From contig NKIP01000010.1 in the NCBI GenBank assembly GCA_002256145.1, positions 84,732-148,731 on the forward strand: 64,000 nt of DNA, written 5' to 3'. This document shows positions 1 through 11,409 of this stretch, piece by piece. How positions within the stretch are numbered: the stretch's first letter is position 1; each line of letters starts with the position of its first letter. The DNA is from Comamonadaceae bacterium PBBC1. GTDB taxonomy: Bacteria; Pseudomonadota; Gammaproteobacteria; Burkholderiales; Burkholderiaceae_C. A program made the translations under genes and the position numbers. Below the pieces are notes generated by a model that was given only the letters and a program-made list of their open reading frames with translations, was not told the DNA's origin and searched no databases.

Positions 1-176
1 AGCATGGCTCCCCAAGGGCCCCAATGAGGGTGATGGCTGAGTTAACATCTAAGATTATTCGGGATCGGAGATTGAGTTCTTTGATTCGTGGTTTTTTGCG
101 AGTTTTGGTGACTTCTTGACGAATTCTCGCAAGACCTTCTGTTTTTTTAGCTTTTCCTTGGATCGATCAGACCACC
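1..176. other. Non-coding stretch before smc
   Basis: No convincing gene is visible here. The stretch is T-rich towards its right end and leads into the GTG start of smc. It presumably holds the smc promoter and ribosome site, but no clear -35/-10 pair or strong Shine-Dalgarno sequence could be assigned. It is cut by the window edge. Confidence 0.4.
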
Positions 177-3100
177 GTGCGTCTCAACTCCATCAAACTT
201 TCCGGCTTCAAATCGTTTGCTGAACCCACCAACTTCCTGCTGCCCGGGCAGCTGGTCGGGGTGGTGGGCCCGAACGGTTGTGGCAAATCCAACATCATGG
301 ACGCGGTGCGATGGGTGCTGGGTGAGTCCAAGGCCTCCGAATTGCGCGGCGAATCGATGCAGGACGTGATTTTCAATGGCACCACCACCCGAAAGCCTGC
401 CAGTCGGGCCAGTGTCGAGTTGGTGTTTGACAACGACGATCACCGTGCCGGGGGGCAGTGGGGCCAGTTTGCCGAGATCGCCGTCAAGCGTGTGCTGACC
501 CGCGACGGCAACAGCAGTTATTACATCAACAACCAGCCCGTGCGCCGTCGTGACGTTCAGGACGTGTTTCTGGGAACGGGCTTGGGTCCACGCGCTTACG
601 CCATCATTGGACAAGGCACGATCAGTCGCATCATTGAGTCGCGCCCCGAAGAGCTGCGCTTGTTTTTGGAGGAGGCCGCTGGCGTTTCCAAATACAAAGA
701 GCGCCGCCGCGAGACGGAAAACCGCCTGTCGGACACGCGTGAAAATTTAACCCGCGTTGACGACATCTTGCGGGAGTTGAATGCCAATTTGGAGAAACTG
801 GAAAAACAAGCCGAAGTGGCTCACCGATACAACCGCTTGCAGGCCGACAGCACCTTGAAGCAGCACCAGCTGTGGTTTTTAAAACGGCGTGACGCCGAGG
901 CCGACCAAGCTCGCATGAAGGCGGATGTGGATCAGGCGGTCAACGCTTTGGAGTCACGCATGGCCGATTTGCGCCATGTCGAGGCCGATTTGGAGACGAT
1001 CCGTCAGGCCCATTACGCGGCGGGCGACCAAGTCAATCAAGCGCAAGGGGCTTTGTACGAGGCCAGTGCGGAGGTGGGCCGTCTGGAGGCCGAAATTCGT
1101 TATGTGGTCGAAGGCCGACAACGTGCCGAACAGCGACTGCAACAACTTTTGGAGCAAACCGCGCAATGGGGCACACGCAGCCTGGACGCACAAGCCGAAC
1201 TCGAAACACTGGCCGAGCAAGCGGTCATGGCCGAAGACCAAAGTTTGACATTGGCTGCGCAGGTCGAAGACCAAGCCATGGCTTTGCCTGATCTTGAGGA
1301 AAGCTTGCGCAAAGCCCAAAACGATGCCACGGCCCAACGGGCCACAGTGGTTCAAGTGCAGCAGCAAATTGGCGTGTTGGCCGCCGATCAGCGAAACATT
1401 CAGGAACAATCGCGCCAACTCGACCAGCGCCGTGAGCGCCTTTTGACGGACCGCAATGCACTGGCTGCCCCCGACGAAGCGCGTTTGAATCATTTGCAAG
1501 ATCAAGTGGCCGAGGCTGAAGCTTTGATGCAAGAGGCTGAGGCCCGTTTGCATGAATTGCAGGAACTTGTGCCTGCCCTCGACGAAGATCGTCGCCAGCG
1601 TCAAGCAGCACTGAACCAAGAGTCGTCGAAGTTGGCCGATTTGCGTGCTCGCATAGAGGCCCTCAAAGCCTTGCAAGAAAAGGTGCGCACCGATGGCAAG
1701 CTCAAGCCTTGGCTGGCCAAACATGGCATGGACGGTTTGGAGGGCCTTTGGCGTCGCATTCAGATCGAGCCAGGCTGGGAAAATGCGCTCGAATCGGCCT
1801 TGCGTGAACGCTTGTCAGCCCTCGAAGTGTCGCGACTGGACATGGTGCGAGCCTTTGCGCTGGATGCACCGCCGGCCAAGCTGGCTTTTTTCACCTCGCC
1901 TTTGGCCTCCAAAGCCACACCCCGCAGCGGTTTGCCCACCGGTTGCAAACCCCTGTCCGATCATTTGCGCGTGCACGATGCGGGTTTGTCTGCCTTGTTG
2001 ACCGACTGGTTACACGGTTGCTTGACCGCCCCACACATGGAAGACGCCTTGGCCTGGCGCAGCGAACTTCAGCCAAGCGAGACCTTGTATGTGCAAGCGG
2101 GTCATGCCGTGAGCACCCACAGTGTGTTGTTCTATGCGCAGGATTCCGAGCAAGCAGGTTTGCTGGCGCGTGCACAAGAAATTGACAACCTTGAAAAGCA
2201 ACTGCGGGCCCAGACCTTGATTTCAGAGGAAAGCCGCAGCGCTTTGGTGCGCGCAGAGGCCACCTACGCCGATGCCTCTCAGCGCTTGATCAGCGTGCGT
2301 CGCGAAGCCAGTGAAAGTCAGTCGCGTACACACGAGATGCAAGTGGAAACCCTGCGGCTGTCTCAGTTGGTGGCCCAAACACGTGCCCGCAGTGAACAAA
2401 TCAGCAACGACCTGGCCGAAGTTGAGGCCTTGCTTGACGAGTTGCAGGAGCGTCGTGTGACGGCCGAGGCCCGTTTTGAAGAACTCGACATGCAGTTGGC
2501 CGACACGCAAGAGCGCCATGCACAATTGGACGAGCGCGTGATGGCCTGCGAGCGCAAACTCTCTGAGTGCCGCGAGCAACAGCGCAGCTTGGAACGCCGA
2601 GCCCAAGAAGCCCAGTTTTCTCAACGCAGCCTGGATGCACGTCGCGCGGAACTCCAACGCACCATCGACACCGCCCAGCAACAAGTGGCCGGCATCGAGG
2701 CCGAAACACAACGCGCTCGCGATGAACTCAGTCGTTTGACCGACGCAGCCGCTCAAGCAGGACTGCAAAACGTGCTGGCCATCAAACTCGATCGTGAGCA
2801 AGCGTTGGGAGCTTGCCGCAGCGCTTACGATGATTTGACGGCCAAATTGCGTGCCAGTGATGAGCGAAAAGTCACTTTTGAACGTGAACTAGACCCTTTG
2901 CGCCAACGCATCAGTGACCTGCAACTCAAAGAGCAAGCGGCCCGTTTGGGTTTGGAGCAATACAGCCAATTGTTGGCCGATGCCCAAGCAGATTTGCAAG
3001 CTGTGGCGCAGTCTATTGAAGTGGGTTCCGTGCGCGTGACGGGTCTGCAGGGTGAAATCGACCGCATTCACCGAGAAATCACAGCTTTGGGGCCTGTCAA

Positions 3101-3704
3101 TTTGGCGGCTCTGGACGAGTTGACCAGCTCGCGAGAGCGCAAGGTGTTCCTGGATTCACAATGCACCGATCTGACCGATGCCATGAACACGCTGGAAGAC
3201 GCTATTCGAAAAATCGATGCCGAGACGCGTGAACTGCTGGGCGGCACGTTCAAAATCGTCAACGAGCACTTCAGTCGGATGTTTCCTGAGTTATTTGGGG
3301 GCGGCAATGCCCGCCTGGTCATGACGGGTGATGAGATTCTGGATGCGGGTGTCCAAGTGCTGGCTCAGCCTCCAGGCAAAAAGAACCAGACGATCCACCT
3401 GCTTTCAGGTGGCGAAAAAGCACTGACTGCAATTGCCTTGGTGTTTGCGATTTTTCAGCTCAATCCGGCACCTTTTTGTTTGCTCGATGAGGTGGACGCA
3501 CCGCTGGACGATGCCAACACCGAGCGCTATGCCAAGTTGGTCAAGGGCATGGGCAAGGAAACCCAGTTTTTGTTCATCAGCCACAACAAGATCGCCATGG
3601 AGATGGCGGAGCAGTTGATTGGTGTGACCATGCAAGAGCAGGGCGTTTCCCGCATTGTGGCTGTGGACATGGAGTCCGCAGCGTCATTGGCCGACGTGGC
3701 CTGA
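177..3704 (+). CDS. smc: Chromosome segregation protein SMC
   Basis: This is the ATPase core of the bacterial condensin, which organises and helps separate the chromosome. The 1175-residue protein has the expected SMC layout. It has an N-terminal ATPase half with Walker A GPNGCGKS (about residues 31-38), a long coiled coil, a globular hinge around 505-680, a second coiled coil, and a C-terminal half with the ABC signature LSGG (about 1076-1079) and Walker B ending CLLDE (about 1101-1105). The start is GTG and gives the canonical N-terminus MRLNSIKLSGFKSF. It is followed 7 bases later by zipA and then ligA, an order typical of Burkholderiales. No scpA or scpB lies in the window. Length and motifs are complete. 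Confidence 0.97.
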   Translation: MRLNSIKLSGFKSFAEPTNFLLPGQLVGVVGPNGCGKSNIMDAVRWVLGESKASELRGESMQDVIFNGTTTRKPASRASVELVFDNDDHRAGGQWGQFAEIAVKRVLTRDGNSSYYINNQPVRRRDVQDVFLGTGLGPRAYAIIGQGTISRIIESRPEELRLFLEEAAGVSKYKERRRETENRLSDTRENLTRVDDILRELNANLEKLEKQAEVAHRYNRLQADSTLKQHQLWFLKRRDAEADQARMKADVDQAVNALESRMADLRHVEADLETIRQAHYAAGDQVNQAQGALYEASAEVGRLEAEIRYVVEGRQRAEQRLQQLLEQTAQWGTRSLDAQAELETLAEQAVMAEDQSLTLAAQVEDQAMALPDLEESLRKAQNDATAQRATVVQVQQQIGVLAADQRNIQEQSRQLDQRRERLLTDRNALAAPDEARLNHLQDQVAEAEALMQEAEARLHELQELVPALDEDRRQRQAALNQESSKLADLRARIEALKALQEKVRTDGKLKPWLAKHGMDGLEGLWRRIQIEPGWENALESALRERLSALEVSRLDMVRAFALDAPPAKLAFFTSPLASKATPRSGLPTGCKPLSDHLRVHDAGLSALLTDWLHGCLTAPHMEDALAWRSELQPSETLYVQAGHAVSTHSVLFYAQDSEQAGLLARAQEIDNLEKQLRAQTLISEESRSALVRAEATYADASQRLISVRREASESQSRTHEMQVETLRLSQLVAQTRARSEQISNDLAEVEALLDELQERRVTAEARFEELDMQLADTQERHAQLDERVMACERKLSECREQQRSLERRAQEAQFSQRSLDARRAELQRTIDTAQQQVAGIEAETQRARDELSRLTDAAAQAGLQNVLAIKLDREQALGACRSAYDDLTAKLRASDERKVTFERELDPLRQRISDLQLKEQAARLGLEQYSQLLADAQADLQAVAQSIEVGSVRVTGLQGEIDRIHREITALGPVNLAALDELTSSRERKVFLDSQCTDLTDAMNTLEDAIRKIDAETRELLGGTFKIVNEHFSRMFPELFGGGNARLVMTGDEILDAGVQVLAQPPGKKNQTIHLLSGGEKALTAIALVFAIFQLNPAPFCLLDEVDAPLDDANTERYAKLVKGMGKETQFLFISHNKIAMEMAEQLIGVTMQEQGVSRIVAVDMESAASLADVA

Positions 3705-3711
3705 GGAAGTT

Positions 3712-4758
3712 ATGGCGGATTCTTTGAGTTCTTTGCAAGTGAGTTTGGCCGCCATTGGTGGGCTGACGGTGGTGGCTGTGGTGGCCTACAACTATTGGAC
3801 TTCGCGTCAAAATACACCCAAACAGGCCGAACCTCTCACAGAGCCGACGGGACTGCATCCCGACGGTTCATTTGCCGACAAACAGGCGATTGAACCTGTT
3901 TTGACCACTGATTTTGTCGCTTTGTCGCCGGTTGAAAAAAAACCCCATTTGGATGCCTTGATTGATGTGATCTCGAACATTGAAGTGGAACAAGCTGTCT
4001 CGGCACAATCCGTATTGGCCGCCTTGCCGCCAACGCGTCGAGTGGGCACCAAAGCCTTTCATATTGAGGGATGTTGTCAGCTTTATGGTCAGTGGGAGCC
4101 CATTCAACTTGGCAAACGCTATGTCAGTTTTCAAGCTGGCGTACAGTTGGCCAATCGGGTTGGTGCACTCAATGACATCGAATTTTCTGAGTTTGTTGTT
4201 AAAACACAAGCTTTTGCGGATGCGATTGGTGGGACTGCCCATTTCAGTGACATGATGGAAGAAGTGGCCCGTGGTCGCGAACTCGATCAATTCGCCAGTG
4301 CACATGACGTCCAATTGAGTTTTACGCTATGTGCACGGTCGGCCGCCTGGAGCTCAGGGTACATCCAGCAACATGCAGCACGCCTGGGCTTTGTGATGGG
4401 CCTGATCCCTGGGCGCATGGTGTTGTCTTCTGAGCAAGTCGGGGTCCCCTTGCTGTCATTGAGTTTTGACACGCAAGCAGCGATGGCTGAAGACCCAGCT
4501 TTGTCGGCCATCCGTGAGTTCACGTTGAGCTTGGATGTTCCCCAAATTGCTTTTGAAGATCGTCCTTTTGAACGCATGCGTGAAGTGGCTCGCTCACTGG
4601 CCGACAACATGGAAGGTGTGATCACCGACGGTGATGGGCAAGTCCTGAACGAGATGGCGCTTGACCAAATTGCCAGTGATTTGCAGGTGCTTTACGAGGC
4701 GCTCAATGCCCGTGAACTGTCTGCAGGCTCGCCACAAGCGCGTCGCTTGTTTTCTTGA
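3712..4758 (+). CDS. zipA: Cell division protein ZipA (FtsZ-binding)
   Basis: Inner-membrane protein expected to tether FtsZ to the membrane at the division site. The start was set at the ATG of MADSLSSL, preceded by GAGGAAG; an upstream in-frame ATG lies inside smc and was discarded. The 348-residue product has one N-terminal membrane anchor (about residues 9-27), a charged and proline-containing linker, and a C-terminal half (about 200-335) with the spacing of the ZipA FtsZ-binding domain. Beta-proteobacterial ZipA is weakly conserved, so the name rests partly on its position between smc and ligA, where ZipA is usually found in this order. Twelve bases separate it from ligA. Confidence 0.8.
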   Translation: MADSLSSLQVSLAAIGGLTVVAVVAYNYWTSRQNTPKQAEPLTEPTGLHPDGSFADKQAIEPVLTTDFVALSPVEKKPHLDALIDVISNIEVEQAVSAQSVLAALPPTRRVGTKAFHIEGCCQLYGQWEPIQLGKRYVSFQAGVQLANRVGALNDIEFSEFVVKTQAFADAIGGTAHFSDMMEEVARGRELDQFASAHDVQLSFTLCARSAAWSSGYIQQHAARLGFVMGLIPGRMVLSSEQVGVPLLSLSFDTQAAMAEDPALSAIREFTLSLDVPQIAFEDRPFERMREVARSLADNMEGVITDGDGQVLNEMALDQIASDLQVLYEALNARELSAGSPQARRLFS

Positions 4759-6897
<2,139 letters not shown>

Positions 6898-6900
6898 GCT

Positions 6901-7440
6901 TCAATCGTCTTCAGCCGCGCTGATTTCCGGGAAAAGCACCTCGGTGAAGCCAAACCGGTTGAAGTCACGCACCCGCATGGGATAAAGCTTGCCGATCAAG
7001 TGGTCGCATTCATGCTGCACCACACGGGCATGAAAACCATCGACGGTGCGGACGATGGGTGTGCCTTGTTCGTCAAACCCTGTGTAACGTATGCGCGACC
7101 AGCGAGGCACCACACCCCGCATGCCGGGGACTGACAGGCAACCTTCCCAATCTTCTTCCTGCGCAGCATCCATCGGCGTGATCACCGGGTTGATCAGCAC
7201 CGTGCGCGGCACCAGAGGACGGCCGGGGTAGCGCGGGTTCACGCTTGAGCTGCCAAAAATCACCACTTGAAGGTTCACCCCTATTTGCGGCGCCGCCAAA
7301 CCTGCGCCATTGACACTGGCCATGGTGTCTTGCATGTCAGCGATCAACGCGTGCAGCTCAGGGGTCTCAAAGGCGGTCACGGGTTCGGCCATGCGCAGCA
7401 AACGCACATCGCCCATTTTGAGGATTTCTCGAACAGTCAT
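6901..7440 (-). CDS. def: Peptide deformylase
   Basis: Metalloenzyme that removes the formyl group from the initiator methionine of nascent proteins. All three family motifs are present: GLAAPQIG (about residues 47-54), EGCLSVPG with the metal-ligand Cys101, and HECDH with His143, Glu144 and His147. The start was set at the ATG of MTVREILK rather than a TTG two codons upstream, giving 179 residues, a normal length. It lies 10 bases downstream of the repeat protein gene on the same strand, so the two are probably co-transcribed. fmt, the usual partner, is not adjacent here. Confidence 0.96.
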   Translation of the reverse strand: MTVREILKMGDVRLLRMAEPVTAFETPELHALIADMQDTMASVNGAGLAAPQIGVNLQVVIFGSSSVNPRYPGRPLVPRTVLINPVITPMDAAQEEDWEGCLSVPGMRGVVPRWSRIRYTGFDEQGTPIVRTVDGFHARVVQHECDHLIGKLYPMRVRDFNRFGFTEVLFPEISAAEDD

Positions 7441-7450
7441 GGCCAAGGTC

Positions 7451-7846
7451 TCACATGAAAAAATAAAAAAACACGATCATTTGCGTTCGCCGAAGCCCAT
7501 CGGCGCGGCCAATGGGTCGACCCGATGCATCGTACAGCCGATCGCCATCGATGCGCCCCATGAGCGAGCCCGAAGCGCTGTAAAGCCGTTCACCATCAAT
7601 GCGTCCAATCTGGCTGCCCGAGGCGCTGTAGACGCGGGTGCCATCGATGCGGCCCAGCTGCCGGCCCGAAGCGTCATAAATGCGCTCGCCGTCCACCCGG
7701 CCTAACTGCTGCCCCGATCCGTTGTAAAAACGTTCGGCATCCACCCGCCCCAATGCACGCCCGCTGCTGTCAAACATGCGCTGGGCCACAGCGGTGGGCA
7801 TCAGCAGGCTCCATACAAGCAAGGCCGTGGTCAGGTGTGGCGTCAT
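7451..7846 (-). CDS. Secreted six-repeat protein (beta-flower-like)
   Basis: Function unknown. The start is the ATG of [10 protein letters not shown], which gives a clean Sec signal peptide ending near PTAVAQ; a longer reading frame adds 36 residues without signal character. After cleavage the protein consists almost entirely of six consecutive 16-residue repeats of the form R-x-Y/F-D/S/N-x-SG-x-x-x-GR-I/V-DG/A-x (for example [16 protein letters not shown]), followed by a short tail. The G-x-x-x-G-x-I-D-G rhythm resembles proteins that NCBI calls beta-flower domain proteins, predicted to form short beta-strand propeller-like folds; that match is from memory and untested. It is probably periplasmic or exported. 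It precedes def by 10 bases on the same strand and faces the NYN-domain gene across 294 bases. Confidence 0.7.
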   Translation of the reverse strand: MTPHLTTALLVWSLLMPTAVAQRMFDSSGRALGRVDAERFYNGSGQQLGRVDGERIYDASGRQLGRIDGTRVYSASGSQIGRIDGERLYSASGSLMGRIDGDRLYDASGRPIGRADGLRRTQMIVFFYFFM

Positions 7847-8140
7847 CGGCAGACAATCGCAGAGGTTGAAGAAAGGTTGTCCTTGCAAACACTTGAAAAA
7901 ATCTGGCTTCAAATGGGTGCAGGCGCATTGACTGACTGTAAACCGAGCGTTCATGAAATTGGACGATCATTTCAAAAATCCAGGCGGGTGACATCGGCCA
8001 CGGTCACCGTTGTCGCTGCGAGTGCGGTTTGAGTGCAGTGCCAAGCCTGGGACGCAGCACCACAGCGTTTGGACGAGGCCCTTTGGAATGGATGGTCTTC
8101 AAGACACTCGCGAGGAGCGCGTGAGAAGATCGCCCGATCC

Positions 8141-9991
8141 ATGAACGCAGAAAACCACTTATTCCCCGCGCCGCAGCCACCCCAAGCCCTTGGCCCCCAT
8201 GGCACTTCGCCCGATTGGGTGGCCATTTGGCAGGGCCTGGATGCCGAAGTGTTGGACCATTTGAAAAGCGCTGTGCAGGCCATGCCCGACAGTGATTTGG
8301 TGGCGGGTGCCAAACAGTTGCCCGAGCTGATGCAGGGCCTGAAGCAAGACAAGCCCAACACCGATTTGCTGCGCCAACGCGTGTTGGCCAAGATGCAGCT
8401 CAAAACGCTGCCGCCTTTGGTTTTGGAGTTGCTCAGAAGCGCCACTTTGTCCGAGCCGCTGGTGGCGGTGCTGAGCGACAAGGCGATTGAGCAGGGTTTG
8501 GCGGCCTTGATGGAGCGATTTGGCAGGGTGCCGGTGCTGGCAGCGATGTGGCTCGATGAGCGCGATTCGGTGCGGGCCTTGGCCCAATCGTGCGCTCCTG
8601 CCCACACCAAATCCAAGCTGGGCAAGCCCAAGACGGGAGAAACTTTCAAACAGCGCTTCAAGCCTTTGCTGACGGTGCTGCAGCCGGTGCTGGCAGATGT
8701 GCCCTACGAGCCGCCCACAGCCCGCCCCAACACGCGCCAGTTACCCGCCGCTGCGGCGGCGCAGCCCCAAAGCCGCGAACAAGCCGAGCGCGAGATCCGG
8801 GCCAGTTCTTTGTTCAAGCAGGTGCAGCGCGAGCGCAACGAATTGCAGGACGAACGCGATGGCCTGATGCGCCAGCGCGACAAGCTGAGCAAGGACGTGC
8901 AGGCACTCGACGAGCAACTCAAGGCAGCGCGTGCGCGGCTGGCCGAGGTGGAGGGCGATTGGCGTGTGCGGGTGGCGCAGGGCATTGCCGATGGGTTGAA
9001 CAAGCGCATGGCGCCGTGGCTGACGGCCAGTGAGGCCTTGACCTTGCCGGTGTCACACCAGGCCGATCCGCTGGAGCGGGCCCGGCAATTGCTGGCGCGG
9101 CAGGCGCAAGAGGACAAGCGTTTCGGCACGCGCAGCGCCTTGGGGCAGCAACTGGCCGAGGCACAGCGCTTGCTGGCGGCGCTGCAAGAGGCGCAGGCCG
9201 AGGCTTTGCGGCCCCTGCCTCAGTTGGCCGAGGAACAACGTACGCTGGCCACCCACATTGAGGCCTTGCAGGCGCGGCTGGCGCAAAGCTCGATCCAGCC
9301 CACGCGTCAGCCCGTTCGGCAACTGGGGCAGGCGCTGCTGGCCATCCACGACATGGACGAGTTGCAGGAGAAAAAACGTCAGGTCGAGCGCAGCATGCTG
9401 GCCGAAGCCTGGAGCATGGCCATGTGCCAGCAGGCCTACGATGCGCTGGACAGGCGAGCCATGCAGATTTATGACCTGCACCACCCGGCCACTGGCGTGC
9501 ACAAAGACGAACACCCGCCTGTCACGCCCAAGCAGCATTTTGAGCACGGGCTGCGCCATGCGCGGCCGATTCGGCTGATCATCGATGGGCACAACCTGCT
9601 GCCCAAGCTCAAACCCTTGATTGGGGCCGAGTATTTTTCTGCCGAACAAGGGCCCAATGCGCGGGCTCGGGCTTTGCTGATCGAGCGGGTGCAGCGCCTG
9701 ACCGAGCTGCACCCACTGCTCAGCGCCGACATTGTGTTTGATGGCCCGGATGACCAGCACTGGAGCGAGACCGCGAGCTTGCGGGTGTGGTTTTCTGGCG
9801 GGCAGGGCAGCGACCGGGCGGACGGCCGGATTTTGGAGGCGCTGCAGGCCCAGCTGCATCTGGGGCAGCGTTTTCAGGGTCAAGATGTGGCTTGCTTCGT
9901 GGTCACCGAGGACCGAGATTTGCGGCTCAAATCCCAGGCCTTGAAGGCCATGGTGGTCTCGCCCCTGGAGATGTGGGCCATGGTGTATTGA
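8141..9991 (+). CDS. Coiled-coil protein with C-terminal NYN/PIN-like domain
   Basis: Putative RNA-processing nuclease; not a gene I can name. The 616-residue product (start at ATG of MNAENHLF) has a Q/P-rich N-terminus, a helical region, a long charged coiled coil (about 225-420, rich in RERNEL/QRDKL-type heptads), and a C-terminal domain from about residue 478. That domain begins with RLIIDGHNLL, contains DIVFDG and SDRADGRIL, and ends with VVTEDRDLR. These spaced acidic motifs are those of NYN (YacP/Rae1-type) PIN-like ribonucleases, where the Asp residues bind the metal. No signal peptide or membrane segment is visible, so it should be cytoplasmic. It stands alone on its strand, divergent from the six-repeat gene. 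The start is uncertain because no strong Shine-Dalgarno sequence precedes the ATG. Confidence 0.75.
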   Translation: MNAENHLFPAPQPPQALGPHGTSPDWVAIWQGLDAEVLDHLKSAVQAMPDSDLVAGAKQLPELMQGLKQDKPNTDLLRQRVLAKMQLKTLPPLVLELLRSATLSEPLVAVLSDKAIEQGLAALMERFGRVPVLAAMWLDERDSVRALAQSCAPAHTKSKLGKPKTGETFKQRFKPLLTVLQPVLADVPYEPPTARPNTRQLPAAAAAQPQSREQAEREIRASSLFKQVQRERNELQDERDGLMRQRDKLSKDVQALDEQLKAARARLAEVEGDWRVRVAQGIADGLNKRMAPWLTASEALTLPVSHQADPLERARQLLARQAQEDKRFGTRSALGQQLAEAQRLLAALQEAQAEALRPLPQLAEEQRTLATHIEALQARLAQSSIQPTRQPVRQLGQALLAIHDMDELQEKKRQVERSMLAEAWSMAMCQQAYDALDRRAMQIYDLHHPATGVHKDEHPPVTPKQHFEHGLRHARPIRLIIDGHNLLPKLKPLIGAEYFSAEQGPNARARALLIERVQRLTELHPLLSADIVFDGPDDQHWSETASLRVWFSGGQGSDRADGRILEALQAQLHLGQRFQGQDVACFVVTEDRDLRLKSQALKAMVVSPLEMWAMVY

Positions 9992-10294
9992 GGCTGATGT
10001 GGTGCTTGATGGTGAGGTTCTTGTGAAGGCTTGATCGAGAAGCCAAGCGCACATTCGGGTGCCGGAGCCTATTGTTTCGGCCCTGTGAAGTTTTCAAGGG
10101 TCAACGATTTTGCAGGTCGGCGGCTTCAGCCCCGACATGCAGCCTGCGCCAAAGCCAGCAATGTCGGGGCTGAAGCCACCGACCTACGAGATGAGATTTT
10201 TCACAGATTTCAAACTTCAGCGTGCCGGATCAATAAGCTACGGGCGATGGGCGTGGTACGCGCCCCTCATCAACTCTCCGCAGCGAGCGAATTT
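9992..10294. other. 303-base intergenic region with a REP-like palindrome
   Basis: This gap lies between two convergent genes (the NYN gene and the lipoprotein hydrolase). It contains no credible ORF. Its main content is the large inverted repeat annotated separately at 10111-10188. I saw no classical terminator with a T run for either neighbour. Confidence 0.6.
10111..10188. repeat. REP-like paired palindrome (copy 1)
   Basis: Two arms of about 28 bases (10111-10138 and 10161-10188) are near-perfect reverse complements. Each arm is itself a palindrome of the form GTCGG-x-GGCT-TCA-AGCC-type-CCGAC. The outer edges carry GCAG (left) and the complement of GTAG (right), the short tag seen on classic REP elements. 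The two units face each other, as in a BIME. Related copies lie at 39716 and 56551. Confidence 0.7.
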
Positions 10295-11350
10295 TTAACG
10301 GCGTTGGGTGCACACCGCGTCTTGCGCTTGCTTCAGGCTTAGCCGCCTGGGCAGTGGGCTTTGTTGTAACCACTGCTCCAGGTCTTGCAGCACTTCTCGG
10401 GTTTGCAGTTGGTGCGTCAACAGGTGCCAGCCTTCGGGATAGACCACAAAGTCCAGCGCTGCGCTGGGGCCGCCTGCGGCGTTCATGTGGGTCAGCCAGT
10501 CGCACACGGGCGATGGCGGGATGATGCGGTCGCGCAGGCCATACAGCACCAAGCTGGGCTGTGGCGGCGAGGTGCTGAGGTTTTGGGCGCGGCCCATCAG
10601 CTGAGTCACCCCGGCCAAGCTGCTGACGCGGGTGGCTTTGATGAAGAGAGGATCGCGCCCAAGTTCGCGCGAGACCTCGGGGTCGTTGGTGGGGGTGATG
10701 CCCAAAGACTGCACGCCCCGACCGGTGAACACCATGTCGGGGGCGACGGCGTTCATGAATTGCAGGCTGAGCCGCTGGTACCAGGGCATGCTGTTCGCGC
10801 CCCAGACGGCGGGGGCCTTGAGCACAATGTGGTCGGCCATCAAACCGGGTGTTTCAGCCGCTGCCACCCACACCAAAGCGCCGCCCATGCTTTCGCCTAC
10901 GACCGTCACCGGCAAGCCGGGGTGTCGAACACGCAATTGCGCCGCGATGTGGCGCAGGTCGGCCAGCAGCGTGTCTGTGCCGGGCCAGATGCCAGGCTTT
11001 GGGTTGGCCCCAAAGCCGCGTTGGTCGTAGGCGTAAACCGTGGCACCGAGTTCACCCGCCAGGTGCTGCGCCAGGGCCTCGAAGGCCTTGCTGTAGTCGT
11101 TGAAGCCATGCACGCCCAGCACGATGTGCCGGGGCGTGGGTGTGGCCCAGACCCGTGCGCTCAGGCTTTCGCCACCGGGCAAATCAAAGTGCATGGGCCT
11201 GGCCTGCAGCACTTGGGCGGGGGTGATTTTGTCGGCGATGACAGCCACACGCGATGGGGGCGTGGTGGCGCTGCAGCCGGCCAACAGCAGCAGGCCCCAA
11301 GCGCAGACCAAGTGCTTGGCTTTGATCTGGAGGGAACTGAGGTGTGTCAT
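10295..11350 (-). CDS. Lipoprotein alpha/beta hydrolase (monoacylglycerol-lipase-like)
   Basis: Predicted serine hydrolase of the Hydrolase_4/serine aminopeptidase S33 group, similar in type to monoacylglycerol lipases, acting on acyl esters at the cell envelope. The start at the ATG of MTHLSSLQ gives a lipoprotein signal with lipobox LLAGC (Cys26). The catalytic elements seen are an oxyanion segment GVHGFND, the nucleophile elbow GESMGG (Ser154), an acid in GLRDRI and the His in EGWHLL. The 351-residue length fits. A longer frame adds 40 residues ahead of the signal and was rejected. It is followed upstream on the same strand by the aminotransferase gene (59 bases), so the two may be co-transcribed. 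Substrate unknown. Confidence 0.82.
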   Translation of the reverse strand: MTHLSSLQIKAKHLVCAWGLLLLAGCSATTPPSRVAVIADKITPAQVLQARPMHFDLPGGESLSARVWATPTPRHIVLGVHGFNDYSKAFEALAQHLAGELGATVYAYDQRGFGANPKPGIWPGTDTLLADLRHIAAQLRVRHPGLPVTVVGESMGGALVWVAAAETPGLMADHIVLKAPAVWGANSMPWYQRLSLQFMNAVAPDMVFTGRGVQSLGITPTNDPEVSRELGRDPLFIKATRVSSLAGVTQLMGRAQNLSTSPPQPSLVLYGLRDRIIPPSPVCDWLTHMNAAGGPSAALDFVVYPEGWHLLTHQLQTREVLQDLEQWLQQSPLPRRLSLKQAQDAVCTQRR

Positions 11351-11409
11351 GAGCAGGTCAGCGGCTGATTTTTGAGCTGGGGCCATCGTCAACCCCACAC
11401 CTCTTGGCT

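Noticed and set aside
7480..7760. Regular 48-base repetition that might suggest a CRISPR or satellite
   Set aside because: The repeats are in-frame coding repeats (16 codons) with diverged third positions, no constant repeat/unique spacer pattern and no cas genes.
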